Source: Inhella crocodyli
Lineage (GTDB): Bacteria > Pseudomonadota > Gammaproteobacteria > Burkholderiales > Burkholderiaceae_C
Assembly: GCF_004004565.1 (NCBI RefSeq)
Contig: NZ_SACM01000001.1
Location: forward strand, 1,116,001 to 1,180,000
Direction: 5' to 3'
Length of the DNA stretch: 64,000 bases
Shown here: in pieces, positions 7,522-15,461 of the stretch
Layout: each line of letters begins with the position of its first letter
Position numbering within the stretch: the first letter of the stretch is position 1
Program-made: the position numbers and the translations under genes
The notes under the pieces: generated by a model
Databases searched by the model: none
What the model was told of the DNA's origin: nothing
The model's input: the letters and a program-made list of their open reading frames with translations, nothing else

Positions 7522-8619
7522 ATGGAACAGACCATCGCCTTCGATTACGACCGCCAAGACGCCGCCGGCGCCACCTGCACCGCGCACGCCTGGGCCAAGG
7601 TGCCCCAGCCCCCGAAAGACCGCGCCGCGGCCAAGGCCCGGGCGGCCCAGCTTTTGAAAGCGCGCGGCGCCGTGCTGGTGGCCCACTACTACGTGGACGG
7701 CGACCTGCAAGACCTGGCCTTGGAAACCGGCGGCTGCGTGTCCGACAGCCTGGAGATGGCCCGCTTCGGCCGCGACCACGCGGCGCAAACCCTGGTGGTG
7801 GCCGGCGTGCGCTTCATGGGCGAAACCGCCAAGATCCTGAGCCCCGAGAAGACGGTGCTGATGCCCGACCTGGACGCGACCTGCTCGCTGGACTTGGGCT
7901 GCCCGGCCGAGGACTTCGCCGCCTTTTGCGACCAGCACCCCGACCGAAAGGTGGTGGTCTACGCCAACACCAGCGCCGCCGTGAAGGCCCGCGCCGACTG
8001 GATGGTGACCAGCAGCTGCGCCTTGGACATCGTGGGCCACCTGCACGCCCAAGGCCAAAAGATCCTGTGGGCGCCCGACCGCCACCTGGGCCGCTACATC
8101 CAAGAGCAAACCGGCGCCGACATGCTGCTGTGGAACGGGGCTTGCATCGTGCACGACGAGTTCAAGGGCCTGGAGCTGCAGATGCTGCGCGAGCAGCACC
8201 CCGACGCGCTGATCCTGGTGCACCCGGAAAGCCCGCGCAGTGTGGTCGAGCAGGCCGACGTGGTGGGCTCCACCAGCGCGCTGATCAAGGCCGTGGTGGA
8301 GGGCACGCAGCAGCGCTACATCGTGGCCACCGACAACGGCATCCTGCACCGCATGCGCCAGCTGGCCCCGGGCAAGGAATTGATCGAGGCGCCCACCGCC
8401 GGCAACGGCGCCACCTGCAAGAGCTGCGCCCACTGCCCCTGGATGGCCATGAACGCCCTGACCAACCTCATCGAGGTGCTGGAAACGGGCGCCAACGCCA
8501 TCCAAGTGCCCGAGCCCACCCGGGCCCAAGCCCAGGCCTGCATCGAGCGCATGCTGGACTTCACCGCGGCCCAGAAAGCCCGCGCCTCCGGGATGACCCC
8601 GGGCATGGGCGCGGCCTGA
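7522..8619 (+). CDS. nadA: Quinolinate synthase
   Basis: Iron-sulfur enzyme condensing iminoaspartate with dihydroxyacetone phosphate to quinolinate in de novo NAD synthesis. The 365 residues show the expected triplicated fold: [14 protein letters not shown] near residue 55, Cys121 in [22 protein letters not shown], and the C-terminal [10 protein letters not shown]. These supply the cysteines for the [4Fe-4S] cluster. Its partner nadB lies 0.8 kb downstream on the other strand; nadC is not in the window. Confidence 0.97.
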   Translation: MEQTIAFDYDRQDAAGATCTAHAWAKVPQPPKDRAAAKARAAQLLKARGAVLVAHYYVDGDLQDLALETGGCVSDSLEMARFGRDHAAQTLVVAGVRFMGETAKILSPEKTVLMPDLDATCSLDLGCPAEDFAAFCDQHPDRKVVVYANTSAAVKARADWMVTSSCALDIVGHLHAQGQKILWAPDRHLGRYIQEQTGADMLLWNGACIVHDEFKGLELQMLREQHPDALILVHPESPRSVVEQADVVGSTSALIKAVVEGTQQRYIVATDNGILHRMRQLAPGKELIEAPTAGNGATCKSCAHCPWMAMNALTNLIEVLETGANAIQVPEPTRAQAQACIERMLDFTAAQKARASGMTPGMGAA

Positions 8620-8654
8620 GCCGCCCAGAATCAACCCGAACCCCGGAGACGCGC

Positions 8655-8951
8655 ATGGCCAACCCCGACTTCACCCAGCTGTTCAACCACCACGAGCGCG
8701 AGGTGTTCGCCGCGGTGATGGCCGCCGCGCCCGACTACCCTGACATCTCGATCTCGAACGACTTGCTGTGCGACGTGGCCTGCGTGGCCTTGAACCGATT
8801 GCCGCCGCGCTACATCCGCCACACGGTCGACTTCAGCTTCTACCTGACCGAGCAAGAGCGCCTGCAGATGGACACGGCCATCGTCGATGCCGTGGCGTAC
8901 GCGTTTAACTTTGTGAGTGCGCGCACGGCGATGCGCAATCAGCCGGTTTAA
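8655..8951 (+). CDS. ComFB-family protein
   Basis: 98-residue protein starting MANPDFTQLFNHHEREV after a GGAGA site, 35 bp after nadA. The pattern NHHEREVFAAVMA...LLCDVACVALNRLPPRYIRH identifies the late-competence ComFB domain. The CDVACVALNxLPPRY core is typical. In other bacteria ComFB-like domains are linked to competence and pilus motility and some bind cyclic dinucleotides; its role here is unknown. A prepilin gene follows directly. Confidence 0.85.
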   Translation: MANPDFTQLFNHHEREVFAAVMAAAPDYPDISISNDLLCDVACVALNRLPPRYIRHTVDFSFYLTEQERLQMDTAIVDAVAYAFNFVSARTAMRNQPV

Positions 8952-8997
8952 TAGGCCCCGTTTTCCCCCCTCAACGCTTCTCCCAGAAAGGTCCCGC

Positions 8998-9411
8998 ATG
9001 AACCGCCGTCAATCTGGCTTCACCTTGATCGAGCTGATCGTTGTCATCGTCATCCTGGGCATCTTGGCCGCCGTGGCGCTGCCGCGCTTCGTGGACCTGT
9101 CGGATTCCGCCGAAGACGCGGCGGTCAAGGGCGTGGCCGGCGCGCTGGGCAGCGGCTCGGTGTTGAACCACTCGAACAACCTGCTGGTGGACGCCGGCCT
9201 GGCCTCGGCCGGCACGCTGGTAACGGTGAACAACTGCCCCGCCGTGGCCAGCACCTTGACCAGCGGCCTGCCCTCGTCGGACTACGTCATCACGGCCGGC
9301 ACGGGCACCACGATCTCGGGCGGCGGCATCGCCAGCGAGGGCGGCACGTCCACCTGCACCGTCACCTACAAGGGCAAGTCGGCGACCTTCGTGGCCTACG
9401 GCGTGCAGTGA
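8998..9411 (+). CDS. Prepilin-type N-methylation domain protein (pseudopilin/pilin)
   Basis: 137-residue secreted pilin-like protein. It starts at 8998 behind AGAAAGG and has a short basic leader ending in Gly, then the prepilin peptidase site SG-FTLIELIVVIVILGIL with the conserved Glu at mature position 5. The C-terminal part is small-residue rich with a CPAV...STCTV cysteine pair that may form a disulfide. No other pilus assembly genes are nearby, so it may be a minor or orphan pilin. Confidence 0.92.
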   Translation: MNRRQSGFTLIELIVVIVILGILAAVALPRFVDLSDSAEDAAVKGVAGALGSGSVLNHSNNLLVDAGLASAGTLVTVNNCPAVASTLTSGLPSSDYVITAGTGTTISGGGIASEGGTSTCTVTYKGKSATFVAYGVQ

Positions 9412-9427
9412 CATTCAACGCAGCTTG

Positions 9428-9457
9428 AAAAACGGGCCCCGCGGGGCCCGTTTTTTT
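9428..9457. terminator. Bidirectional rho-independent terminator
   Basis: AAAAACGGGCCCC-G-CGGGGCCCGTTTTTTT has A and T runs on both sides. It separates the convergent pilin and nadB genes and can serve both. Confidence 0.93.
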
Positions 9458-11057
9458 ACGCCCGCCGCACCGGGGGGATGAGCAGCGTGGGAAAGCTGGA
9501 GGGCAAGGTCTGCGGGAAGTCGCGGCTGAAGTGCAGGCCGCGGCTCTCGTGGCGCAGCAGGGCGCTGCGCACGATCAGCTCGGCACAGTCCACGAGGTTG
9601 CGCAGCTCCAGCAGGTCGCGGTTGACGCGGAAGTTGGCGTAGTACTCCAGCACCTCGCTCTTGAGCAGCTCGATGCGGTGCAGCGCGCGCTCCAGGCGCT
9701 TGGTGGTGCGCACGATGCCCACGTAGTTCCACATCAACAGGCGCAGCTCGTCCCAGTTGTGGGCGATGACCACCTGCTCGTCGGCGTTCTCCACCTGGCT
9801 CTCGTCCCAGGCCGGCAGCGCCGGCACCTGGGCCGGCGCGCTGCCGGCGATGTGCGCGGCGCAGGTGCGGCCCAGCACCACGCACTCCAACAGGCTGTTG
9901 CTGGCCAAGCGGTTGGCACCGTGCAGGCCGGTGTAGCCCGTTTCGCCCACGGCGTACAGGCCCGGCAAGTCGGCGCGGCCGTCGAGGTCGGTGACCACGC
10001 CGCCGCAGGTGAAGTGCACCGCCGGCACGACGGGGATGGGCTGTTTGGCGATGTCGATGCCCAGCTTCAAGCAGCGGGCATGGATGGTGGGGAAGTGCTC
10101 TTTCAAGAAGGGCTCGCCCAGGTGCGTGGCGTCCAGCCACACGTGGTCGACGCCGTGCTTCTTCATTTCGAAGTCGATGGCGCGGGCCACGATGTCGCGC
10201 GGCGCCAGCTCCAAGCGCGGGTCGTGCCGGGCCATGAAGCGGTCGCCGTTGGGCAGCTTCAAGTGCCCGCCCTCCCCGCGCAGCGCCTCGGTGATCAAAA
10301 AGCTGCGCTCTTGCGGGTGGTACAGGCAGGTGGGGTGGAACTGGATGAACTCCATGTTCGCCACCCGGCAGCCGGCCCGCCAGGCCATGGCCACGCCGTC
10401 GCCCGTGGCGGTGTCGGGGTTGGTGGTGTAGCGGTACACCTTGCCCGCGCCCCCCGTGGCCAGCACCACAGCGCGGGCGGGCACGGTTTCCACGCGGCCG
10501 GTGTCGATGTCCAAGGCGTAGGCGCCATGGCAGCGCTGCGCGGCCTCGGGGCCCAGGTGGCGGTGGGTGATGAGGTCCACCGCCATCCAGCGCTCCTTCA
10601 GGCGGATGTTGGGGTGGGCCTTGGCTTGGGCGAGCAGGCTGTCGTGGATGGCCTTGCCCGTGGCGTCGGCGGCATGGGCGATGCGGCGCACGGCGTGGCC
10701 GCCCTCGCGCGTCAGGTGCAAGCCCAGCGGGCCGTCGTCGTCGGGGGTGAAGGGCACGCCCTGCTGCACCAACCAGGCCACGGCGCTGGCGCTGCGCTCG
10801 GCGATGAAGCGGGCCGTGGCCTCGTCCACCAGGCCGGCGCCAGCGTCCTGCGTGTCGCGCACGTGGCTGTCGATGGAGTCGTCGCTGCCCAGCACGCCCA
10901 CGATGCCGCCCTGGGCCCAGGCGGTGGCCGCCTCCGTCAGTTCGCGCTTGGCCAGCACCACGACCGGCATGGTGTCGGCCAGGTGCAGGGCCACGGTCAG
11001 GCCGGCGAGGCCCGCGCCGATGATGACGACGGGGGCGGTGTCAGGCGTTGCTTGCAT
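9456..11057 (-). CDS. nadB: L-aspartate oxidase
   Basis: FAD enzyme oxidising L-aspartate to iminoaspartate, the substrate of NadA. The 533 residues begin with an ADP-binding motif VVIIGAGLAGLTVALHL and contain TGGAGKVYRYTTNPDTATGDG-type succinate dehydrogenase family signatures, HPTCLYHP, and the C-terminal helical arm. Length is typical. Start at 11057 (MQATPDTAPVV). Convergent with the nadA-comFB-pilin run and separated from it by a strong terminator. Confidence 0.97.
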   Translation of the reverse strand: MQATPDTAPVVIIGAGLAGLTVALHLADTMPVVVLAKRELTEAATAWAQGGIVGVLGSDDSIDSHVRDTQDAGAGLVDEATARFIAERSASAVAWLVQQGVPFTPDDDGPLGLHLTREGGHAVRRIAHAADATGKAIHDSLLAQAKAHPNIRLKERWMAVDLITHRHLGPEAAQRCHGAYALDIDTGRVETVPARAVVLATGGAGKVYRYTTNPDTATGDGVAMAWRAGCRVANMEFIQFHPTCLYHPQERSFLITEALRGEGGHLKLPNGDRFMARHDPRLELAPRDIVARAIDFEMKKHGVDHVWLDATHLGEPFLKEHFPTIHARCLKLGIDIAKQPIPVVPAVHFTCGGVVTDLDGRADLPGLYAVGETGYTGLHGANRLASNSLLECVVLGRTCAAHIAGSAPAQVPALPAWDESQVENADEQVVIAHNWDELRLLMWNYVGIVRTTKRLERALHRIELLKSEVLEYYANFRVNRDLLELRNLVDCAELIVRSALLRHESRGLHFSRDFPQTLPSSFPTLLIPPVRRA

Positions 11058-11096
11058 GGGGGCGATTCTGTGCGAAGGCCCCAGGGGCAGCCCTCC

Positions 11097-11816
11097 TCAG
11101 TGCGGCAAGCCCAGGTCGAAGACCAAGATCTCGGCCTGCTCACCGCCCTGAATCTGCACCGAACTCACGTCGGCCATCTGCAGGCCATCGCCCTGGTTCA
11201 GGCGCTCGCCATTGACCGTCACGGCGCCGCGCGCCACCTGCACATAGGCCAGGCGGCCGGCTAGCAGGGGCAACTCGGCGGTTTCCGCCCCGTCGAAGCG
11301 GCCGGCGTACAGGCGCACGTCGCTGTTGACGTGCACCAGCGCGCCGCCGTCGGCGGCCAGCAGGCTCAAGCGCCCGCGCATGCTGGCCGGGTCGATGCGG
11401 GCCTGCTCGTAGCCGGGGGCGCCGCCCGGGGTCTTGGGCAGCATCCAGATCTGCAGCAGGTGCACCTCTTGGTTGCCGTGGTTCATTTCGCTGTGCATCA
11501 CGCCGCTGCCGGCGCTCATGCGCTGGATTTCGCCGGGCCGGATGACGCCCGCGTTGGCGCCGCCCACCTCGCCGTTGCCCATGCTGTCCTTGTGGGCCAG
11601 CTCGCCTTCGAGCACGTAGGTCACGATCTCCATGTCCCGGTGGCCGTGCGTGCCGAAGCCGGTGTGCGGCGCCACGCGGTCTTCGTTGATCACGCGCAGC
11701 ACGCCAAAGCCCATGCGGCTCGGGTCGTACCAGTTGGCGAAGGAGAAGCTGTGCTTGGCCAGCAGCCAGCCGTGGTTGGCGCCGCCGCGTTGCTCAGAAC
11801 GGAAAACCTGTTTCAT
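11097..11816 (-). CDS. Pirin family protein (bicupin)
   Basis: 239-residue two-cupin protein; some relatives are quercetin dioxygenases and others modulate transcription. Metal ligands appear in GTHGHRDMEIVTYV (two His, one Glu) and in GVMHSEMNH. The start at 11816 is supported by an AGGAGG site 7 bp upstream. The N-terminus KHSFSFANWYDPSRMGFGVLRVINED is diagnostic. It is divergent from a LysR regulator, a frequently seen pairing; electrophile or aromatic stress response is inferred. Confidence 0.93.
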   Translation of the reverse strand: MKQVFRSEQRGGANHGWLLAKHSFSFANWYDPSRMGFGVLRVINEDRVAPHTGFGTHGHRDMEIVTYVLEGELAHKDSMGNGEVGGANAGVIRPGEIQRMSAGSGVMHSEMNHGNQEVHLLQIWMLPKTPGGAPGYEQARIDPASMRGRLSLLAADGGALVHVNSDVRLYAGRFDGAETAELPLLAGRLAYVQVARGAVTVNGERLNQGDGLQMADVSSVQIQGGEQAEILVFDLGLPH

Positions 11817-11860
11817 CGCGAACCTCCTAGGGAATGCCCTCACTGTAGGGACGCGGGCCC

Positions 11861-11876
11861 GCCTTGTGGGCAAGGC
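11861..11876. promoter_or_regulatory. Inverted repeat in the pirin/LysR divergent region
   Basis: GCCTTG-TGGG-CAAGGC, a perfect 6-bp dyad. It lies about 45 bp from the pirin start and 39 bp from the LysR start, so it could be part of a shared operator. Confidence 0.4.
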
Positions 11877-11891
11877 AGGATGCCGACTGCA

Positions 11892-11906
11892 TTCAATTTG
11901 ACTGAA
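11892..11906. promoter_or_regulatory. LysR-type box (T-N11-A)
   Basis: TTCA-ATTTGAC-TGAA is a perfect dyad containing T-N11-A, the LysR consensus shape. It ends 8 bp before the LysR gene start, as expected for autoregulation and divergent control of pirin. Confidence 0.55.
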
Positions 11907-11914
11907 GGGCAGCC

Positions 11915-12892
11915 ATGCACATCGCCGACAAACGCAGCGTGCTCACCCCCGACGCCCTGGCCATGGTCGACGCCATTGCCCGCACGGGCAGCTTCGCCGG
12001 GGCCGCGCGCGAGCTGGGCAAGGTGCCGTCGGCGCTGACCTACTCCGTGCGCCACCTCGAAGAGGCGCTGGACGTGCTGCTCTTCGACCGCAGCGCCCGG
12101 CACGCCCAGCTCACCGCCGCCGGGCACGAGCTGCTGGTGGAGGGCCGCCGGCTGTTGATGGAAATCGACGCCGTGGCCAACCGCGTCAAGCGCATCGCCA
12201 CGGGCTGGGAGGCCGAACTCACCATCGCCGTGGACGACGCCGTGGCGCGCCCGGCCCTGTACGACCTGATCGCCGCCTTCCAGCAGCAGCGCATCGAGCC
12301 CCTGTCGGGCACGCCGCACGCCACGCACAACGGCCCGCCCACGCGGCTGCGCTTCCGCACCGAGGTCATGTCGGGCACCTGGGAGGCGCTGGTGTCGGGG
12401 CAGGCCGACCTGGCCATCGGCACCAGCTCGCAGCCGCCGGGCTCCAGCGTGGCCTGCGAGGTGATGGGCGAGCAGAACTGGCTGTTCGTGGTGGCGCCCA
12501 CGCACCCCTTGGCCACGGTGGACGGGCAACTCAGCGCCTCGCAAATCGCCGAGCACCGCATCGTCACCGTGGCCGACACGGCGCGCCAGCTGGCACCGCT
12601 CACCGTGGGCGTGGTCCCCGGCCAAGACGTGCTGACCCTGTCCAGCTTGAGCGCCAAGCTGCAAGCGCAGTTGCGCGGCCTGGGCTGCGGCTGGTTGCCC
12701 GAGCCCATGGTGCGCGAGGCCCTGGCCCGCGGCCTGCTCGTCGCCAAGGACACCTTCGACACGCGGCGCATCACCCTGCATTACGCCTGGCGCGTGACCG
12801 GCGCGCCGCCGGCGCGGGCCCTGAGCTGGTGGCTGCAGCAGCTCAAGAGCGAACCGACCCGCCGCGCGCTGCTGGAGCAGCACCTGACCTGA
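11915..12892 (+). CDS. LysR family transcriptional regulator
   Basis: 325 residues with an N-terminal winged helix ([31 protein letters not shown] region, residues ~8-65) and a C-terminal periplasmic-binding-type effector domain. The [18 protein letters not shown] segment is the usual linker start. Divergent from pirin with a T-N11-A box between them; it probably activates pirin in response to an unidentified small molecule. Ends 8 bp before gluQ. Confidence 0.93.
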   Translation: MHIADKRSVLTPDALAMVDAIARTGSFAGAARELGKVPSALTYSVRHLEEALDVLLFDRSARHAQLTAAGHELLVEGRRLLMEIDAVANRVKRIATGWEAELTIAVDDAVARPALYDLIAAFQQQRIEPLSGTPHATHNGPPTRLRFRTEVMSGTWEALVSGQADLAIGTSSQPPGSSVACEVMGEQNWLFVVAPTHPLATVDGQLSASQIAEHRIVTVADTARQLAPLTVGVVPGQDVLTLSSLSAKLQAQLRGLGCGWLPEPMVREALARGLLVAKDTFDTRRITLHYAWRVTGAPPARALSWWLQQLKSEPTRRALLEQHLT

Positions 12893-12900
12893 GGCGGCCC

Positions 12901-13782
12901 GTGGGCTACGTCGGTCGCTTCGCGCCCTCCCCCACCGGCCCGCTGCACGCCGGCTCGGTGGTGGCCGCCCTGGGCAGCTGGCTCGACGCCCGCGCGCACG
13001 GCGGTCGCTGGCTGGTGCGCATCGAGGACGTGGACACGCCGCGCTGCCCGCCGGGCACCGACCGCGTGGTGCTCGGGCAGCTGAGCGCGCTGGGGCTGTT
13101 GCCCGACGAGCCGCCGATCTGGCAGACGCAGCGCACGGCGCACTACGAAGACGCGCTGAACCGCCTCGTTGCCGCCGGTCAGGCCTTTGCCTGCGCCTGC
13201 ACGCGCAAGCAGTTGATGGCCGCCCAGGGCCCGCGCGAGCGTCACGGTGAGCTCGTCTACCCCGGCACCTGCCGGCCCGAGAACGGCGGCCTTCGCGGTC
13301 AGGCGGCACGGGCCTGGCGCCTGCGCGTGCCCGGGGGCGAGCTGCACTGGCAGGACCGGGCGCTCGGCCCGCAGGGCCAGGACGTGGCGCGCGAGGTGGG
13401 CGACTTCGTGCTGAAGCGCGCCGACGGCCTTTGGGCCTACCAGCTGGCCGTGGTGGTGGACGACGGCGCGCAGGGCGTGAGCCACGTGGTGCGCGGGGCC
13501 GACTTGGCGGACAACACGCCCCGGCAGATCCTGCTGCAGCGCGCCCTCGGGCTGCCGCAGCCGCAGTACCTGCACCTGCCCCTGGTGCTGGCCGACGACG
13601 GCCAGAAGCTCAGCAAGCAAAACGGGGCCGCGGCCGTGGACCTGCAAGACCCGCTGGCCGCGCTTCAAGCCGCGGGCCGGGTGCTGGGCCTGCCCGCCCT
13701 GCCGGCGCAGGCCCTGCCCGAATGGCTGGCCCAAGCGGCCCGCGCCTGGCCCTTGCGTCCCAAGGACAATCCGCCCCTTTGA
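12901..13782 (+). CDS. gluQ: Glutamyl-Q tRNA(Asp) synthetase
   Basis: Truncated GluRS paralogue of 293 residues that attaches glutamate to queuosine at the tRNA(Asp) anticodon wobble position. It shows the class I signature [15 protein letters not shown], zinc ligands CACTRK...YPGTC, and the KMSKS-like KLSKQNGA; the anticodon-binding domain of GluRS is absent, as expected. GTG start at 12901, 8 bp after the LysR stop, chosen because conserved sequence begins there ([11 protein letters not shown]). Confidence 0.94.
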   Translation: MGYVGRFAPSPTGPLHAGSVVAALGSWLDARAHGGRWLVRIEDVDTPRCPPGTDRVVLGQLSALGLLPDEPPIWQTQRTAHYEDALNRLVAAGQAFACACTRKQLMAAQGPRERHGELVYPGTCRPENGGLRGQAARAWRLRVPGGELHWQDRALGPQGQDVAREVGDFVLKRADGLWAYQLAVVVDDGAQGVSHVVRGADLADNTPRQILLQRALGLPQPQYLHLPLVLADDGQKLSKQNGAAAVDLQDPLAALQAAGRVLGLPALPAQALPEWLAQAARAWPLRPKDNPPL

Positions 13783-13807
13783 ACCCCTTCTTCCCTGGAC
13801 GAGCCCC

Positions 13808-14530
13808 ATGAACACCACCGACAGCGGCCTGCAATTCGACGACACCCAACTCGGCAGCGGCGCCACCGCCCTGGCCGGCTGCGACGTGCAGGTGCACTAC
13901 ACCGGCTGGCTGTGGAAGGACGGCCAGCGCGGCGCCAAGTTCGACTCCAGCCTGGACCGCCGCGAGCCCTTCGAATTCGAGCTGGACGGTGGCATGGTCA
14001 TCCGCGGCTGGGACGAGGGCGTGCAAGGCATGAAGGTCGGCGGCAAGCGCACCCTGCGCATCCCGCCGCAGTTGGGCTACGGCGCGCGCGGCGCCGGCGG
14101 CGTGATCCCGCCCAACGCCACCTTGGAGTTCGAGGTCGAGCTGCTGGCCGTCTCGGGCGGCCCGGTCGCGATGGACCTGCCTTTTCAAACGACGGCCAGC
14201 GGCCTGCAGTTTCACGACGTGACGCCGGGCACCGGCGCCGAGGCCCAGGCCGGTCGCGCGGTGCGCGTGCACTACACCGGCTGGCTGTGGAAGGACGGCA
14301 TGCGCACGCGCAAGTTCGACAGCAGCAAGGACCGCGGCCAGCCCTTCCACTTCCGCCTGGGCGGCGGCGAGGTCATCCGCGGTTGGGACGAAGGCGTGCA
14401 AGGCATGAAGGAAGGCGGCACCCGCGTGCTCGTCATCCCGGCCGAGTTGGGCTATGGCAGCCGCGGCGCCGGTGGGGTGATCCCGCCCAACGCCACGCTG
14501 TGCTTCGAAGTGGAACTGTTGAAGGCCTGA
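13808..14530 (+). CDS. Tandem FKBP-type peptidyl-prolyl isomerase
   Basis: 240-residue protein made of two complete FKBP domains (residues ~5-115 and ~125-240), with no signal peptide, so cytoplasmic. Both halves carry [29 protein letters not shown] and [12 protein letters not shown]. The halves are strongly alike, indicating internal gene duplication. FKBPs speed proline isomerisation during folding. A single-domain protein is the usual form of this SlyD/FkpA-unrelated small FKBP family. Start ATG at 13808; followed by a small gene 38 bp on. Confidence 0.93.
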   Translation: MNTTDSGLQFDDTQLGSGATALAGCDVQVHYTGWLWKDGQRGAKFDSSLDRREPFEFELDGGMVIRGWDEGVQGMKVGGKRTLRIPPQLGYGARGAGGVIPPNATLEFEVELLAVSGGPVAMDLPFQTTASGLQFHDVTPGTGAEAQAGRAVRVHYTGWLWKDGMRTRKFDSSKDRGQPFHFRLGGGEVIRGWDEGVQGMKEGGTRVLVIPAELGYGSRGAGGVIPPNATLCFEVELLKA

Positions 14531-14568
14531 AGCGGCCCAAGCGCCACAGGCCCTATGAGGAGAGCGCC

Positions 14569-14754
14569 ATGACCGACCGGGACGTCATCCAAGCCGCGTA
14601 CGAAGACCAACTCGCGCAGCTGTTCGAGCACTTCTTTGCCAACACGGTGGAGGCCGAGGGCCAAGCGGCCGAATTGGCCCAGGCCGAGCGGGCGTTTCAG
14701 GCGGGCGTGAGGCGCGCCCGCGAGGTTCGAGACCGGGCGCTGGCCCTGCTGTGA
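14569..14754 (+). CDS. Small hypothetical helical protein
   Basis: 61 residues beginning MTDRDVIQAAYEDQLAQL behind a GAGGAGAG ribosome site. The composition is charged and alanine-rich and predicts one or two amphipathic helices (AAELAQAERAFQAGVRRAREV). No family recognised. Its stop TGA abuts the stop of the convergent DUF1294 gene so that TGATCA contains both. Likely real because of the strong ribosome site and the compact spacing after the FKBP gene. Confidence 0.65.
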   Translation: MTDRDVIQAAYEDQLAQLFEHFFANTVEAEGQAAELAQAERAFQAGVRRAREVRDRALALL

Positions 14755-15432
14755 TCACCCCCCGGCCACGAGGCGACGCAGCACCGCGATCGCTTGCCAG
14801 CCGGCCGGGGTGACGATCCAAACCAGGGCCAAGAGGTTCAACGCCACCATGGCCCAGGTCCAGCGCAAAAACGCGGGCTTGGCGGTCTTGTGCCGGAACA
14901 CCTGCTGCCCCAGCAGCGCGCCGGGCCAGCCGCCCAGCAGGGCGATGAGGTGCAGCGAGGACTCGGCCACGCGGGCGCGCCCCCGCTTGGCGGCCCACTT
15001 GTCCATGCCGTAGACGATGAACAAGGCCGTGGACAGCGCGCCGTAGAGCGTGGTGACCAGGCGCGGCAGGGGCCAACTCATGTGGATCGCCCCCAGCAGC
15101 AAGCCGAACGCGGGAATCACCAGCAAGCGGGCGCTGTTGGGCGCGGCGGCCGGCCGGCTGGCGCGGGGCCGCGCCCCCGGCGGCGCGCTGGCGGGGGGCG
15201 ACGCTCGCTGGCTGTGCACGCCCTTGGCCATGCCGTCGCGAGGCGTGTAGCGCACGGGCTCGCCCACGTCCGGGTTGCCACGGGCCTTGAGGCGGCCGGC
15301 CAGGTCGGCGCGGCGCAGCACCAGGCGCTCGCCCCCGGCATCGGGCTGCACAAAGCCCAAGCCCTTGGCGGCGTCCCAGTGGGAGACACGGCCAAGGGCT
15401 TGGGCAGAGGAACCGGGGCGGGGCTTGTTCAT
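14755..15432 (-). CDS. Cold-shock domain plus DUF1294 membrane protein
   Basis: 225 residues. The N-terminal ~65 residues look like a cold-shock nucleic-acid-binding fold (GRVSHWDAAKGLGFVQPD). A Pro/Ala/Arg-rich linker follows, then a DUF1294 region with several membrane helices and the signature YGMDKWAAKRGRARVAE...LLGGWPGALLGQQVFRHK. The CSD-DUF1294 fusion is a known architecture of unknown function. Starts with ATG at 15432. Confidence 0.88.
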   Translation of the reverse strand: MNKPRPGSSAQALGRVSHWDAAKGLGFVQPDAGGERLVLRRADLAGRLKARGNPDVGEPVRYTPRDGMAKGVHSQRASPPASAPPGARPRASRPAAAPNSARLLVIPAFGLLLGAIHMSWPLPRLVTTLYGALSTALFIVYGMDKWAAKRGRARVAESSLHLIALLGGWPGALLGQQVFRHKTAKPAFLRWTWAMVALNLLALVWIVTPAGWQAIAVLRRLVAGG

Positions 15433-15461
15433 CCCCGCAGGTTAATCAATCGCCGTGGCGA

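Noticed and set aside
9531-11264. An open frame antisense to nadB
   Set aside because: Repetitive Ala/Gly/Val/His translation with no family features; nadB is unambiguous.
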